NCBI GenBank assembly: GCA_023548195.1
Contig: JAJHZJ010000009.1
Coordinates: forward strand, 3,233,501-3,297,500
DNA: 64,000 nt
Direction: 5' to 3'
Source of the DNA: Bettongia penicillata ogilbyi
Lineage: Eukaryota; Chordata; Mammalia; Diprotodontia; Potoroidae
Below the pieces are notes generated by a model, which had not been told where the DNA came from, made no database searches, and saw nothing but the letters and a program-made list of their open reading frames with translations. A program made the position numbers and the translations under genes. Within the stretch, counting starts at the first letter, position 1; the number at the start of each line of letters is the position of its first letter. Below, in pieces: positions 10,672 through 19,839 of this stretch.

Positions 10672-10908
10672 TGACTGTGGTATAGTGGAAGGAATACTGG
10701 ATTTAGATCCATTAGGCCTGGGTTCAGATCCCAAATCTGACATTTCCTAGGTGTGTTACCATAGGCCCGCAGCTTAACCTCTGTCTAAATCTCAGTTTCT
10801 CCATCTTCAAAACAGAAACAAAAATTCTTGCATTATCTATTTCATGGGGCTGTTGTGAGGAAAGCACTTGGTACAGTTTTAAGGTTGTATACATCAGAAC
10901 TATTATCC
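10672..10908 (+). mobile_element. MIR-type CORE-SINE, full length
   Basis: Head ('gtggtatagtggaaggaata'), B-box region ('gggttcagatcccaaatctg'), CORE ('ctcagtttctccatcttc') and tail ('aaagcacttggtacag'). Confidence 0.75.
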
Positions 10909-10911
10909 CCT

Positions 10912-10994
10912 GTTGTAATATAAGCTCCTTGAGGACATAGTCTTCATATGGGTATGTCCTTTTCTTTGTATCTCCAGAGTTTACCTGACACATG
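10912..10994 (+). mobile_element. L2 3' end, left part, split by Mar-1
   Basis: Sense L2 terminus up to 'tacctgacacatg'. It resumes at 11259 after a Mar-1 insertion. The 5-bp direct repeat 'acatg' (10990-10994 and 11259-11263) is the apparent target-site duplication. Confidence 0.75.
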
Positions 10995-11258
10995 TTGTTT
11001 TTGAATCATTTTGGTCATGTCCAAGTCTACATGACCCCATTTTGGAGTTTTCTTGCCAGAGATGCTGAATTGCTTTGCCATTTCCTCCTCCAGCTCATTT
11101 TACAGATATGCAAACTGAGGCAGAAGTTAAATGACTTGTTCAAGGTCATATACGTAAGTATATGTATACACAATGTCTGAGTCTAGATCTGAACTCAGGT
11201 CTTCCTAATTCCAGGTCCAGTGCTGTATCCACTGTACCAGTGAGTGGCTCTACCTGCT
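10995..11258 (-). mobile_element. Mar-1-type CORE-SINE inserted in L2
   Basis: Minus-strand copy with RTE-like tail at the left ('tttggtcatgtccaagtcta') and head at the right ('gtgctgtatccactgtacca'). It carries a small 'tacgtaagtatatg' expansion in the CORE. Because it interrupts an L2 end, it is younger than that L2. Confidence 0.85.
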
Positions 11259-11302
11259 ACATGTAGTTAGTACTTAATAGATGCTTGCTAATGGATCATA
11301 AC
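11259..11302 (+). mobile_element. L2 3' end, right part
   Basis: Continues the L2 terminus from 10994: 'gttagtacttaatagatgct', then 'tgctaatgg'. Confidence 0.7.
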
Positions 11303-11463
11303 TATAACCCACCAATGCCATTATGTGGACAGGACTTTGTAGACCTTTAACATGAGCTATTGTTATCACAATTTCCCTTTAATCTGCCCTTCCCATACTT
11401 TTTCTTTCTGCCTATCCATCTTCTATCTCACTTTCTCAGTTTCTGTTCTTTCATTATAGAAAC

Positions 11464-11577
11464 CAGAGGTGGGAAACCTGCAACCTTGAGGCTACATGTG
11501 GCTTTCTAGGTCCTCAAGAATGGCCTTTTGATTGACTCCAAACATGTGACCTTGAGGTCACAGGTTCACCACCCCTG
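11464..11577 (+). mobile_element. hAT-like palindromic MITE
   Basis: Ends with imperfect inverted repeats ('cagaggtgggaaacctg' on the left, 'caggttcaccacccctg' on the right). The inner arms are also complementary ('cttgaggctacatgtggc' region). Related text recurs at 62940-63025. It is non-autonomous with no transposase. No clean 8-bp target duplication remains. Confidence 0.65.
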
Positions 11578-11797
11578 CTCTACCTCTTGTACAATACCAA
11601 GAGCTGTATCATCATATTTTCTCATCTTTGGGACCAGACCCAACCCTAGCTCCCTGTTTAAGAAGGCCAAACTCTAATTTGCTAGAACACTACCTAAACA
11701 GGGAACCAAGTTACAGTAGCCCAGGCACTGAGATCAGATACACAGTAGTAGATAGAGAGCTGGCCTCGATTTCAAGAAGCAGCTTGTGATGCAAAGA

Positions 11798-12020
11798 CCA
11801 GAACTCTGGGCCTGGAATCAGGAGGACCTGAGTTCAAATCCAGGCTCAGACACTTTCTTAGCTGTGTGACCTTGAACAAGTCACTTAACTTCTGCCTCAG
11901 TTTCCCCAACTACAAAAATGGGGATAATGATAGTTCTGACCTACCTGGATTGTTGTCATGATCAAAGTCTTAGCACAGTGTCTGGTCCATAGTAAGTGCT
12001 TAATAAATGCTTATTTCCTT
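11798..12020 (+). mobile_element. MIR-type CORE-SINE, full length
   Basis: Well-preserved: 'gacctgagttcaaatccagg', 'agctgtgtgaccttgaacaa', 'cctcagtttccccaac', and an L2 tail 'agtaagtgcttaataaatgc'. Confidence 0.85.
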
Positions 12021-12024
12021 TCTT

Positions 12025-12098
12025 CGTGAGGATCTGCATTCAAGCCCTGTGGTATATAGTGGCTGTATAACCTAGGGCTAGCCATTTAACCTGGCACA
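12025..12098 (+). mobile_element. SINE fragment
   Basis: Partial sense SINE ('gatctgcattcaagccctg', 'taacctagggctagcc'). Confidence 0.45.
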
Positions 12099-12453
12099 TA
12101 AATGGTGTTGATTCACTTTCCGTACCTAGGTGACTCTCTAAGACAATAAGATATAGAGCTGGTCTTGCTCTGCATGGAGAGAGGGATTTTCCTTACCTGG
12201 AGTTCTCAATCTCAGTGAAATTGCATATCTGATGCAAATATGGATGGCAGAATAAAAGGTTACTTTCAGTGGTCTAGAGTAGCTACCAGGACCCTCAGTA
12301 GATAAACCAAGTTCTTCTTTGTCCTCTCCCAGGTCCCATTCTGCACCCTTCTCTTCCATTCTCAGCCAACTATCCTCCCCAGGGTGGCTTCTGACAACCC
12401 TAAGTTATCCACTCTTTCACCCAACCAAAGCCTCATCTTCCCCTTACCCTCAG
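12099..12453. other. Unassigned sequence with one octamer
   Basis: No repeat recognised. A perfect POU octamer ATGCAAAT lies at 12232-12239. The pyrimidine-rich part 12400-12453 serves as the polypyrimidine tract of the candidate exon that follows. Confidence 0.35.
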
Positions 12454-12535
12454 GGTCCCCACACATGTGCAAATTACTCATACTTATTCCCACCTTCAAT
12501 GAAAAGTACTAGTCCCTTGGTGGGAAAAGTTTCAG
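12454..12535 (+). other. Candidate exon (82 bp)
   Basis: A long pyrimidine-rich tract ends in 'ccctcag' at 12453. The segment then stays open in one frame ('GPHTCANYSYLFPPSMK...') and ends 'tttcag' directly before 'gtaagtatg', a near-ideal 5' splice site. I do not recognise the peptide. Good splice sites around an open frame occur by chance in long non-coding DNA, so this could be a pseudo-exon, a lncRNA exon or an alternative exon of a surrounding gene. Confidence 0.25.
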
Positions 12536-12611
12536 GTAAGTATGTCAGTAAAATCAACCTGCTACTAGTAGTATGAAGCACATGGCAGACACTCAAATAG
12601 CAATTAATTGA

Positions 12612-12668
12612 ATATGTGAAATTTTGAATTTTGAAATTTTTGAATTTGAAATTCAAATTTGAAAAAAT
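12612..12668. repeat. AT-rich GAATTT/AAATTC low-complexity tract
   Basis: Repeated GAATTT and its complement form a short odd-centred palindrome. Probably slippage-derived. Confidence 0.75.
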
Positions 12669-12800
12669 TTCCTAATAATTAGAGTCATCCAAAAATAGAA
12701 TGGGCCATCAGTGAGTTTCCCATTAATAGACAGCTTCAAAGAGACAATGGATGACCACTTACCGGGAATGATATATAGAAGAGATCCCTGTTCATTTATT
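12668..12800 (+). mobile_element. L3/CR1 LINE 3' fragment
   Basis: Sense L3 phrases: 'ttcctaataattagagtcat', 'agacaatggatgaccactta'. The family match is supported by the closely similar run at 24500-24620. Confidence 0.6.
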
Positions 12801-12934
12801 GGAATAATCACTGAGTTCCCAGAGGAATCCTTTTTTTCTCTCTCTCTCCAACTCCACCCCCCACTCATAAGGTATGGTATGCGGGTGAAATAAAAGTAGG
12901 AAGAGGAAAGTGCTTAGAAAAATTAGAAGAATAT

Positions 12935-13078
12935 AATAATGGTAATATCCCATATTCTAATATGTGTCTAGTAAGAATTAAACATTTAATGATAGTAATA
13001 TTCAACATTTCAAAATTAATGGCTAATAAGAATTCAAAGTATTTAATCATAGTAATATCCAATATTAAAAATTATGTT
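12935..13078. repeat. 57-bp tandem repeat, about 2.5 copies
   Basis: Units start at 12935, 12992 and 13049, with exactly 57 bp between starts. Each opens with a form of 'ata(a/g)t(g)gtaatat(c/t)c' and shares 'taagaatt' and 'atttaat'. Units differ by many substitutions, so the array is old. Confidence 0.8.
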
Positions 13079-13221
13079 ATTATCATATTCTCAGTTACTT
13101 ATCCTGAGAAAGGAAATTTTATAGGGGAAACCTGAGCCAGTGGGCTGTTTCCCCCAAAGAACTAGCCATAGTCCTGAAGTGTTGCTGTTGACATGGCATC
13201 ATGGTTGTGATTATCACTATA

Positions 13222-13288
13222 ATTATCTCACTTTTCTATAGCACTGTTAAATTTACAGAGCACTTTCCTCACAACCACCTTATGATGT
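13222..13288 (-). mobile_element. SINE tail fragment
   Basis: 'ctatagcactgttaaattta', then 'cagagcactttcctcacaac', is the antisense tail of a MIR-type SINE. Confidence 0.5.
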
Positions 13289-13289
13289 A

Positions 13290-13480
13290 GTGATGCAAAT
13301 ATAATCTGTTGGACTTAGAGTCATAAAGACTTAAGTTCAAATGTGGCCTCAGACAGTTACTAGCTGGATGACCAAGGGAAATCATGTAATCTCTTTCAGT
13401 CTCTTTTTTCTCATCTATAAAATGGGGATAATAAAAGCACCTACTCCCCAGGATTATTACACAGATGAAATGAAATAATG
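13290..13480 (+). mobile_element. MIR-type CORE-SINE
   Basis: Sense copy with 'agacttaagttcaaatgtgg', 'tctcatctataaaatgggga' and 'gcacctactcccc'. Confidence 0.7.
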
Positions 13481-13664
13481 TGTCTCACTCACTCAAGCCT
13501 AGACTCTGTCTGGACTCCTCTTTCTCCTCAAGTCCTGCATTGCCAGTCTGGGAAACCTCTGTCCCAGAGCCTTTCTCTCCTAGAGTCCAGCTAAGTTTCA
13601 CCTCACTCATGCCTAGACTCTCTCCAGACCTTGCTCTCCTTCTCCTCTGTGCCCAAACAGAAAG
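13481..13664. other. Pyrimidine-rich stretch with internal imperfect repeat
   Basis: 'cctagactctgtctgg' near 13498 recurs as 'cctagactctctccag' near 13611, about 113 bp apart. This suggests a decayed duplication. The 92-codon frame through it lacks other support. Confidence 0.4.
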
Positions 13665-13890
13665 CTATGATTTATCTAGAGAGAATACTAGATTAGGAAT
13701 TAAGAGACGTGGGTTCGATTCTATCTCTGTTGCCTTCAATTTTACCTCTGTTACCTAGTAATAGCTATGTTACCTTTGGCAAGTCATGTCACTTCTCTGG
13801 ATCTCAATTGATTGATAAAACTAGTAGGAGATGGAAGGATGATGAAAAAGATCAATTCCAGCTTTAAAAATATATGGTCTTATGATTATA
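13665..13890 (+). mobile_element. MIR3 SINE
   Basis: Head ('gagacgtgggttcgattcta') and L3 tail ('agatcaattccagctttaaa') in sense orientation. It contains a small internal duplication around 'tacctctgttacc'. Confidence 0.6.
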
Positions 13891-15080
13891 ATATAGCAAG
13901 GGAGACAAAACATGCAAACATAAGAAAAATACATAGCAGAAACTACAAATCTCTTTTATCCTGGTACTCAGCAATAGAGGGTTGAGGAGGAGTATTTATA
14001 TCTCTCCCTATCTTTGGGAGGCCTCCTCAGGTTATCTGAATAATTCTGGCCCTGGGGTGGACTGCAAAACAATAGGGGAGAGACTAGGAGGCTCCTCCAG
14101 GACTCTAGACCCATGGAGGCAATGACTTGGACAAGAGAAACTGGGTGCTAGGGAAGAGAGGACATCATGATGATTATGAAAAGTCACCCTGACCCAAAGT
14201 CAAGTTGGGGAGGGATCCTGGGGGGTCTACGGAGTTCTAAGAAGAGAGGGGTCACTGTAGGCTGAGAATTACGGACAAGAAAGACATTAGAGAAGACAAT
14301 GAGATTTGAGCTGAGCTTCTGAGGTATGAAGAAAGAAGATTCATGACCCCCTAGAAGTCTTACTGTGTGTGAGACCTGAGGCTACAGGGAAAAGAGACTC
14401 CTTTAGAAAGAGAGGCAACTGGAATTAGATGTTGGAGCCATCCATCAGGGCTTAGAGAGACAGCCACAAAATGGAAAGTTGGTCAGCAAGGACCACAGCT
14501 GCCATTTGCTGGGATTTGAGAACTACAGGAGGTCCTATTGAAGTGGGGTGATAGAAAGGATTATGAGAAGGAGTTGGAACAGAGAACAGGAATCAATGAC
14601 CTTCATGGAGACATGCAAGAAGTATGAACTGCTTGAAAGGTGCTGCTATTCGAAAATAGAAGGTATAGAGGAGATCATTGAACAAACACCTGGGTATCCC
14701 CAACAGAGCCCTACAGTAAGGAACTGAGATAAGGGGAGGGTTGCTCCTTGGTGGATATTATTATCTTCCATGATATTTGATATGAGTAGCATTTGTTTCT
14801 CTGAACAGGTAAATAAATCCTGCACTGCTCTCAAATGCTTTGAGACTTGTGAACCTTTATGCTTTCAAGATGTCAGCGATTATAAGTGAGGGTGTCAGAT
14901 ATTGTCCATATATGGTCAAGGAACCAACAAAATGAAAAGTCACCCTAAGTGCCCCCTCTGTGTTAGTGACACAAAAGCTATCAGGATGGTAGTGTAAGGT
15001 CATGTGTGCATTAAGTACCCAATGAATAGTCAAGGGCAGATAGAGTGTCACCTACGGAAAGGAACTCAGAATACACCTAA
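13891..15080. other. Unassigned 1.2 kb; possible decayed LTR
   Basis: No family firmly recognised. Around 14790-14860 a polyadenylation signal 'aataaa' is followed by 'actgctctcaaatgctttga'. This is the kind of R/U5 layout seen in mammalian retroviral LTRs. No gag, pol or env frame is seen, so at most it is a solitary, eroded LTR. Confidence 0.25.
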
Positions 15081-15084
15081 TGTT

Positions 15085-15408
15085 ACAACAAGAATCCCCT
15101 TCCAGTGAGTAGTCAACCAGCCTTTACTTAAAGATCTCAAATGTAGAAGTACCCATTTCCTTTGAAAGCATCTCTTTCTACTTTGGGATGGCTCTAATCA
15201 TTAGGAAGATTTTATTTATATAGAATCTAAATTTGTCACTTTATAATTTCTACCCATTCTTCTTTGTTTCTGTATTATGGGGCCAAGCAGAAAAATTTGA
15301 ATCTGTCTTCCACATGATGGTCCTCCAAATATTTGAAAATGGATATCATATCCTCAGCCTTGGCTTCCCCCGCTCCCCCCGTAACCTAGTCATCTCTTTT
15401 ATAGGCTA
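15085..15408 (-). mobile_element. L3/CR1 LINE 3' end
   Basis: Antisense L3 text: 'atggctctaatcattaggaa', 'ggggccaagcagaaaaattt', 'tggtcctccaaatatttgaa'. Five more minus-strand copies of this region occur in the window. Confidence 0.75.
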
Positions 15409-15454
15409 AAAATTCTAAGTAATTTTAACTGATCCTTGTATAGCTTGCACTTGA

Positions 15455-15500
15455 GGATAGGGTGCAGTGGAAAGAGCTCCCTCCTTCTGGATGTGCTGTA
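15455..15500 (+). mobile_element. SINE head fragment
   Basis: 'gggtgcagtggaaagagctc' is a SINE head truncated before the Mar-1 that follows. Confidence 0.5.
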
Positions 15501-15541
15501 ATTTATCACTGTCCTTTCTAAAATAGATAATATAGGTTTTT

Positions 15542-15794
15542 GGTTGTTGTTGTTGAAGCATTTTTAGTTGTATCTGAGTCTGTGACTCCATTTGGGTTTT
15601 TCTTGGTAGTATATTACAGGAGTGGTTTGACATTTCCTTCTCCAGCTCATTTTACACATAAGGAAACTAAGGCAAACAGGGTTAAGTGATGTGTCCAGGG
15701 TCACATCTAGTAAGTATCTGAGGCCAGATTTGAAGAGATGAGCATTCCTGACTTAAAGCCCCGAACTCTATCCACGGCACCACCTAGCTGACTG
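15542..15794 (-). mobile_element. Mar-1-type CORE-SINE, near full length
   Basis: RTE-like tail ('tttttagttgtatctgagtc'), CORE ('aaggaaactaaggcaaacag') and head ('ctatccacggcaccacctag'), read on the minus strand. Confidence 0.85.
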
Positions 15795-16084
15795 TCTCAT
15801 AGGTATTGTGAAAAGGCACAAATCAGAGTGGGCTGTAATAGATAGGAAAGGCTTTGTAGATTAGATTATACTGAGAACTCTGCTTAAAGTATATGCAGAA
15901 TTTGACTAGGTAAAAAGTAGTATCAGCACCAGTGGGAACAGTATAAGATTCCAAACCAGGAATGTACCTAATATGTTTAGAGTCAATAGATAGAAGAGAC
16001 AGATTTGAGGTGACCTGGGAGGAGCCTTGTGGCTCCTCTTTGGCTTCCCCTGCTACAATACTTCCACTGTCTCTCCCACTGCAG
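15795..16084. other. Unassigned sequence upstream of candidate exon
   Basis: No repeat recognised. The last 55 bases are rich in C and T and could serve as a polypyrimidine tract for an acceptor at 16084. Confidence 0.35.
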
Positions 16085-16197
16085 ACAATAACATTCCCTG
16101 TAGTGACTACACTTCTCAAGCATGTTCAAATTGTATTCACACGCTATCCTGAAGCAAAACCCGAGTTCCACATAGAAGCTGTCACCATAGAGACAGG
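16085..16197 (+). other. Candidate protein-coding exon (113 bp)
   Basis: A pyrimidine-rich run ends in 'ctctcccactgcag' at 16084, a strong acceptor. The segment is open in only one frame and reads TITFPVVTTLLKHVQIVFTR, then YPEAKPEFHIEAVTIETG, a composition like a real folded protein. It ends 'gacagg' before 'gtaaca', an acceptable donor. I do not recognise the protein. It could be a real internal exon, a fossil exon or chance. The minus strand is also open over much of it. Confidence 0.3.
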
Positions 16198-16484
16198 GTA
16201 ACACTTTTTCCTAAGCACATTGAAAGTGAAGGGATATGGTTTTCATATTTGCCCAAGGTTTCCTCCTGGAAGGGCTGACAAGCAGGCTTCAGGATGCTAG
16301 GGTTGGGTTGGTGATGATGTTGGGTCCGGTTGGAACCACTTGCGATCTGGAAAAAGCAAGACTTTCAGTGCTCTTATTCAGCACAACTTCCTGGCACGCC
16401 AAGGATGTCTTCCCAGATAAAAGAAAGAACCAATTTGAGAGGGCAGGGTATTTGGTAAGACAAAGGGTTGGAAGGGCTCTCCTA
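16198..16484. other. Unassigned sequence
   Basis: No repeat recognised. Overlapping frames on both strands (111 and 88 codons) run into SINE text, so neither is a gene. Confidence 0.4.
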
Positions 16485-16485
16485 A

Positions 16486-16530
16486 GCCAGCATGACACAG
16501 TGACAACATTACTGGATTTGGAGTCGGAGG
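16486..16530 (+). mobile_element. MIR3 SINE, left part, split by Mar-1
   Basis: SINE head ending 'actggatttggagtcggagg'. The remaining part resumes at 16776. Confidence 0.6.
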
Positions 16531-16775
16531 CTGTTGTTGAGTCGTTTTCAGTCATGTCTAACTCTTCATGACTTTATGCTTCACAAAGATACTGGAATGG
16601 TTTTGCCATTTCCTTCTCTGGCTTATTTTACAGATGAGGAAACTGAGGCAAACAGGACTAAGTGATTTGCCCAGGGTCACACACCAAGTAAATGTCTGTG
16701 GCCAGAGTTGAACTCAGGAAGATGAGTCTTCCTGACTCCAGGCCCCACACCCTATCTACCACACCTCTGCTACCT
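16531..16775 (-). mobile_element. Mar-1-type CORE-SINE inserted in MIR3
   Basis: RTE-like tail ('ttttcagtcatgtctaactc'), CORE ('cagatgaggaaactgaggca') and head ('cctatctaccacacctctgc'). Confidence 0.85.
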
Positions 16776-16892
16776 ATGTGACTTTGGGCAGAAGATTTAA
16801 CTGTTTGAGGTCACAGTTCCCTCATCTGTTAAATGAGGTGATTGGAGTAGATAACCTCTGAGGTTTTCTTCCATCTCTGATCTCTGATCATT
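16776..16892 (+). mobile_element. MIR3 SINE, right part
   Basis: 'atgtgactttgggcagaaga', 'gttccctcatctgttaaatg', then L3-type tail 'gagtagataacctctgaggt'. Confidence 0.65.
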
Positions 16893-17189
16893 TGCCTCTA
16901 TAGACCACTTTCAGTTTCCTTTATCTTACCATGTCTAGAACAACTTTAGAGCTAACAACATTTTGAAGTTGGCTTGGAAGAAGCAAGCTACAGGCCCCAC
17001 ATGAAAGTTGAATTCTTCTACAAATATTGTTTATTTAAATAATAATTTTTAAAAATGCTGTGCTCACTGGTGAAAAAGTATTAAATTATTGAATGCCCTG
17101 AAGCATCCTACAGGCTTTCAAAGTGGTTCAGGGAGCCCTATAAAAGAGGGTAATAAACAGCTATAAAAAGGAAGGCTGGGCTACATGTC
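16893..17189. other. Unassigned AT-rich sequence
   Basis: Nothing recognisable beyond A/T-rich runs. Confidence 0.4.
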
Positions 17190-17450
17190 GGGATGATGGT
17201 ACCATCAGACGCTAAACATCTTCATGTAATCTTTCCACTTAAACCAGTGATTAAACAGATTAAACAGATGATTAAACAAATAAAGATTAATGAAACAAGT
17301 AAAGTAATCCAATCTTTATGGGTGTATAAACGGATGATTCAAGACAATATTAGAACAAATTGTCTAAAACTAATCGCGAATGCGTCATGTTCCTTCCAAC
17401 AGCTTTTGTTGTATTCTCACTTGGATGTAATCAAAACATTTGTTTAAACT
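17190..17450. promoter_or_regulatory. Candidate regulatory element with three GATTAAACA sites
   Basis: Three exact GATTAAACA copies lie at 17249-17257, 17258-17266 and 17270-17278. A related 'gattaatgaaac' follows at 17285. ATTA-containing cores of this kind bind homeodomain proteins in general. The segment has no recognised repeat and includes CpGs ('actaatcgcgaatgcgtc'). The regulatory role is inferred. Confidence 0.35.
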
Positions 17451-17757
17451 AAGATGGATATGAAGAGCTAAGATGTCAGTTTCTTGAAATAGAGGAAAAA
17501 ACATCAAGAAAACTACAAAAGACAACCTCTTTTTTAAAAAAGGAGATTGGCACAATAAATTATACTGTATGAGTTTGAAATCTGTGATCATACCCACAGG
17601 GGCCCAGCCAGAGTTTTTACTCAGCTCTATCTGCTTTAAAATAAGAAGGAAAAAAAGATAAAGGGGTTGAAGAACAAGACATCAAGGATGTCTAACCTGA
17701 TTAAGAGAACAAACTTATCAAGGACCTCAAAGCATGTGAGAAGGTTGTCTCCCACTT
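17451..17757. other. Unassigned sequence
   Basis: No family recognised. Confidence 0.4.
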
Positions 17758-18126
17758 AACACAGAATCATCAAATTTTAGAGGTGGAAGAGGTCTTTGGG
17801 TCTAGAAATCTTCCACAAGATCCCCAGCAAGTGACCATCCACTCTCCACTTAAAGACCTCCAGTGACAGGGAATCCATTAGTAGCCTACTCCATGTTTGG
17901 ACAGTTCTAAAGCTTAGGAAGGCTTTTCCTTATGTTAATCGGAAATCTGTCTCTCCACAACTTCCACCCATTTCCTTGGCAAATTAAAACCTGCCTAATG
18001 TCCTTTCCATATGTTAAGTCTTCAGCTGCTTTAAGACTCAGAGTATGCCTTTCCTCCAACTTTTTTCCACACTTAACATGGTTATCTCCTTCCAACAATG
18101 TTCATAGATCATGGTTTCAAGTTCAC
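17758..18126 (-). mobile_element. L3/CR1 LINE 3' end
   Basis: Long antisense match: 'agacctccagtgacagggaa', 'ctaaagcttaggaaggcttt', 'ttccacccatttccttggca'. One of the best L3 copies here. Confidence 0.8.
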
Positions 18127-18129
18127 CCT

Positions 18130-18179
18130 TCTCGGTGGCATAGTGGACATGAATCACAAAGTCAAGAACACCTGAGTTC
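18130..18179 (+). mobile_element. MIR-type SINE, left part, split by an L2 end
   Basis: SINE head ending 'cctgagttc'. The same bases recur at 18239-18245 beyond a 59-bp insert, after which the SINE continues. Confidence 0.7.
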
Positions 18180-18238
18180 CAGTGCTTAGAACAGTGCCTG
18201 GCACATAGTAGGCACTTAATAAATGTTCACTCATTGAC
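18180..18238 (+). mobile_element. 59-bp L2 3'-end insertion with TSD
   Basis: The insert is only the L2 terminus ('agtgcctggcacatagtagg', 'cacttaataaatg'). It is flanked by the 7-bp direct repeat TGAGTTC (18173-18179, 18239-18245). This matches target-primed insertion of a severely 5'-truncated L2 into the SINE. Confidence 0.7.
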
Positions 18239-18422
18239 TGAGTTCAAATCCCACACTAATAATGTATTAGCTTGGTGCCCATGGACAAAGTATTTAATCT
18301 CACTCAGCTTCAATTTCCTCTTTGATAAAATGGGGATAATAATGGTACCTCCCCAGCAGGATATGCAGTGCCTGGCAAAGGTTAGACCAAATATAAATGT
18401 TAGGGTTTTTTTAGTTATTACT
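18239..18422 (+). mobile_element. MIR-type SINE, right part
   Basis: Continues the head at 18179: 'ttcaaatcccacactaataa', CORE 'ttgataaaatggggataata', then tail. Confidence 0.7.
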
Positions 18423-18834
18423 TAATACTAACAATAAATGATACCCAGAACAGAACATATTATTCCAGATATGTTCTGACTTAGACCAAAGTACTTACAG
18501 TCTCATTTTTTTATTCTGTATATTATACTTCCATAAATGCAGTAAAAATATATTTTATCTAAGAAATGTGTGATCAAGCTAGAAGGGCTGACAATGTGAG
18601 GAGAGTGAAGGACAACCAATAGCAAGCCATGGTGCCCTGTTGGTATCCTTGAAATAAAAAGAGAAAGACAAGCAGGTCCTCAGCACATGGAGCAGGTTTC
18701 TCTGTGATGAAGTGATGGGAGGTCATGGACAAGAGTCTTATGGGATAGGCAGCCATAGATGGCTTGTAAAATGCCTCATTGGAGATAATATCCACATCAG
18801 TGGAATCTCAGATCTATTCATGAATTTGACTACT
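18423..18834. other. Unassigned sequence
   Basis: Two copies of 'cagaacatat'/'agatatgttctg' near 18450-18480 form a short inverted repeat. Nothing else recognisable. Confidence 0.35.
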
Positions 18835-19205
18835 GTGATCATAGAACAGATGGAAGAGACCTAAAAGATGACCCACTCTAACTCTTACCTGAAGCACAAA
18901 CTACTGGATCAAACCTGACAAGTCACTATTCAACTTCTACTTGAACACCCCCAGTGACACGGAACTCATTACCTCCTAAAGCAGGGCAAACCATTTCTGA
19001 AGAGCTCTCATTGTAAAGGGATTCTTCCTCATTCTGACCTAAAATTGACCTCCCTGTAATTTTTATGAATTGATCTTCGTTTTGCCATCCAAGGTCAAGC
19101 AATATAAGTTCCTTTCACTTGATAACCCTTCAAATATGTGAAGACAGAGATCATTCATCATCCTGACCCCAATGCCTTCCACTAATTTGACCTTGCTGAT
19201 TTGAT
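18835..19205 (-). mobile_element. L3/CR1 LINE 3' end
   Basis: 'acccccagtgacacggaact', 'cattacctcctaaagcaggg', 'cccttcaaatatgtgaagac', in the same order as the other minus-strand L3 copies. Confidence 0.75.
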
Positions 19206-19670
19206 TTAAAATCTAGATTTTGTTTATGAATGAGATCTTACTCAAGTGTTACAAGTCAAGTTTGGACAACAAGTAGATCTCCTCAGAGTGCTCCCACATT
19301 GACTCAGGAGAGACAGATATTCCCATTTGTCATGGGGGATATGCTTTGGGAAAAGTACTTTATAAGAAATGTATTTGAATGGCCTGTCAGTGTTGAATCT
19401 GAACTGATTTTTAGGATAATTTAAAGGTGGAAATACCTCAAAAGAAAGTAGAAGATCATGGATGGAATTATCAATAATACCTTAGAATGGCCACCAAGAA
19501 AACAAGTATATTGACCCATGAACTTACTTTTAAAAACATCTTTGTAAAATTTTTATGAGTGGTCTTTGTACATATTAAGATATACTTGATTTAAAAAAAA
19601 TAACAGAAATGAAGAAATAAGCATTCACTGATGATTCTCTACAGCAGAATATGTCTTAGGATAATAAATT
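19206..19670. other. Unassigned sequence
   Basis: No repeat or exon signal recognised. AT-rich toward 19560-19620. Confidence 0.4.
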
Positions 19671-19674
19671 ATAA

Positions 19675-19758
19675 GATCTTAAAAGTAGAGAGAAAGGATC
19701 TTAGAAGCCATCGAGTCCCACCCCCTCATATTACAGATGAAGCAACAAAATTATAGGT
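19675..19758 (-). mobile_element. MIR3 fragment
   Basis: 'gatcttagaagccatcgagt', then 'cccctcatattacagatgaa', is the antisense L3-tail/CORE junction of MIR3. Confidence 0.6.
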
Positions 19759-19839
19759 GATCTAAAGGGCAATGAAAAGACATTTACCTGTGTTTAAATA
19801 AGCTGCATCATGCTGCCAGCAATAATTTTCACCAAAGAA

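Noticed and set aside
16236..16571. 111-codon plus-strand frame and its 88-codon antisense partner
   Set aside because: Both run into the MIR3 and Mar-1 boundary and use SINE sequence, so they are incidental.
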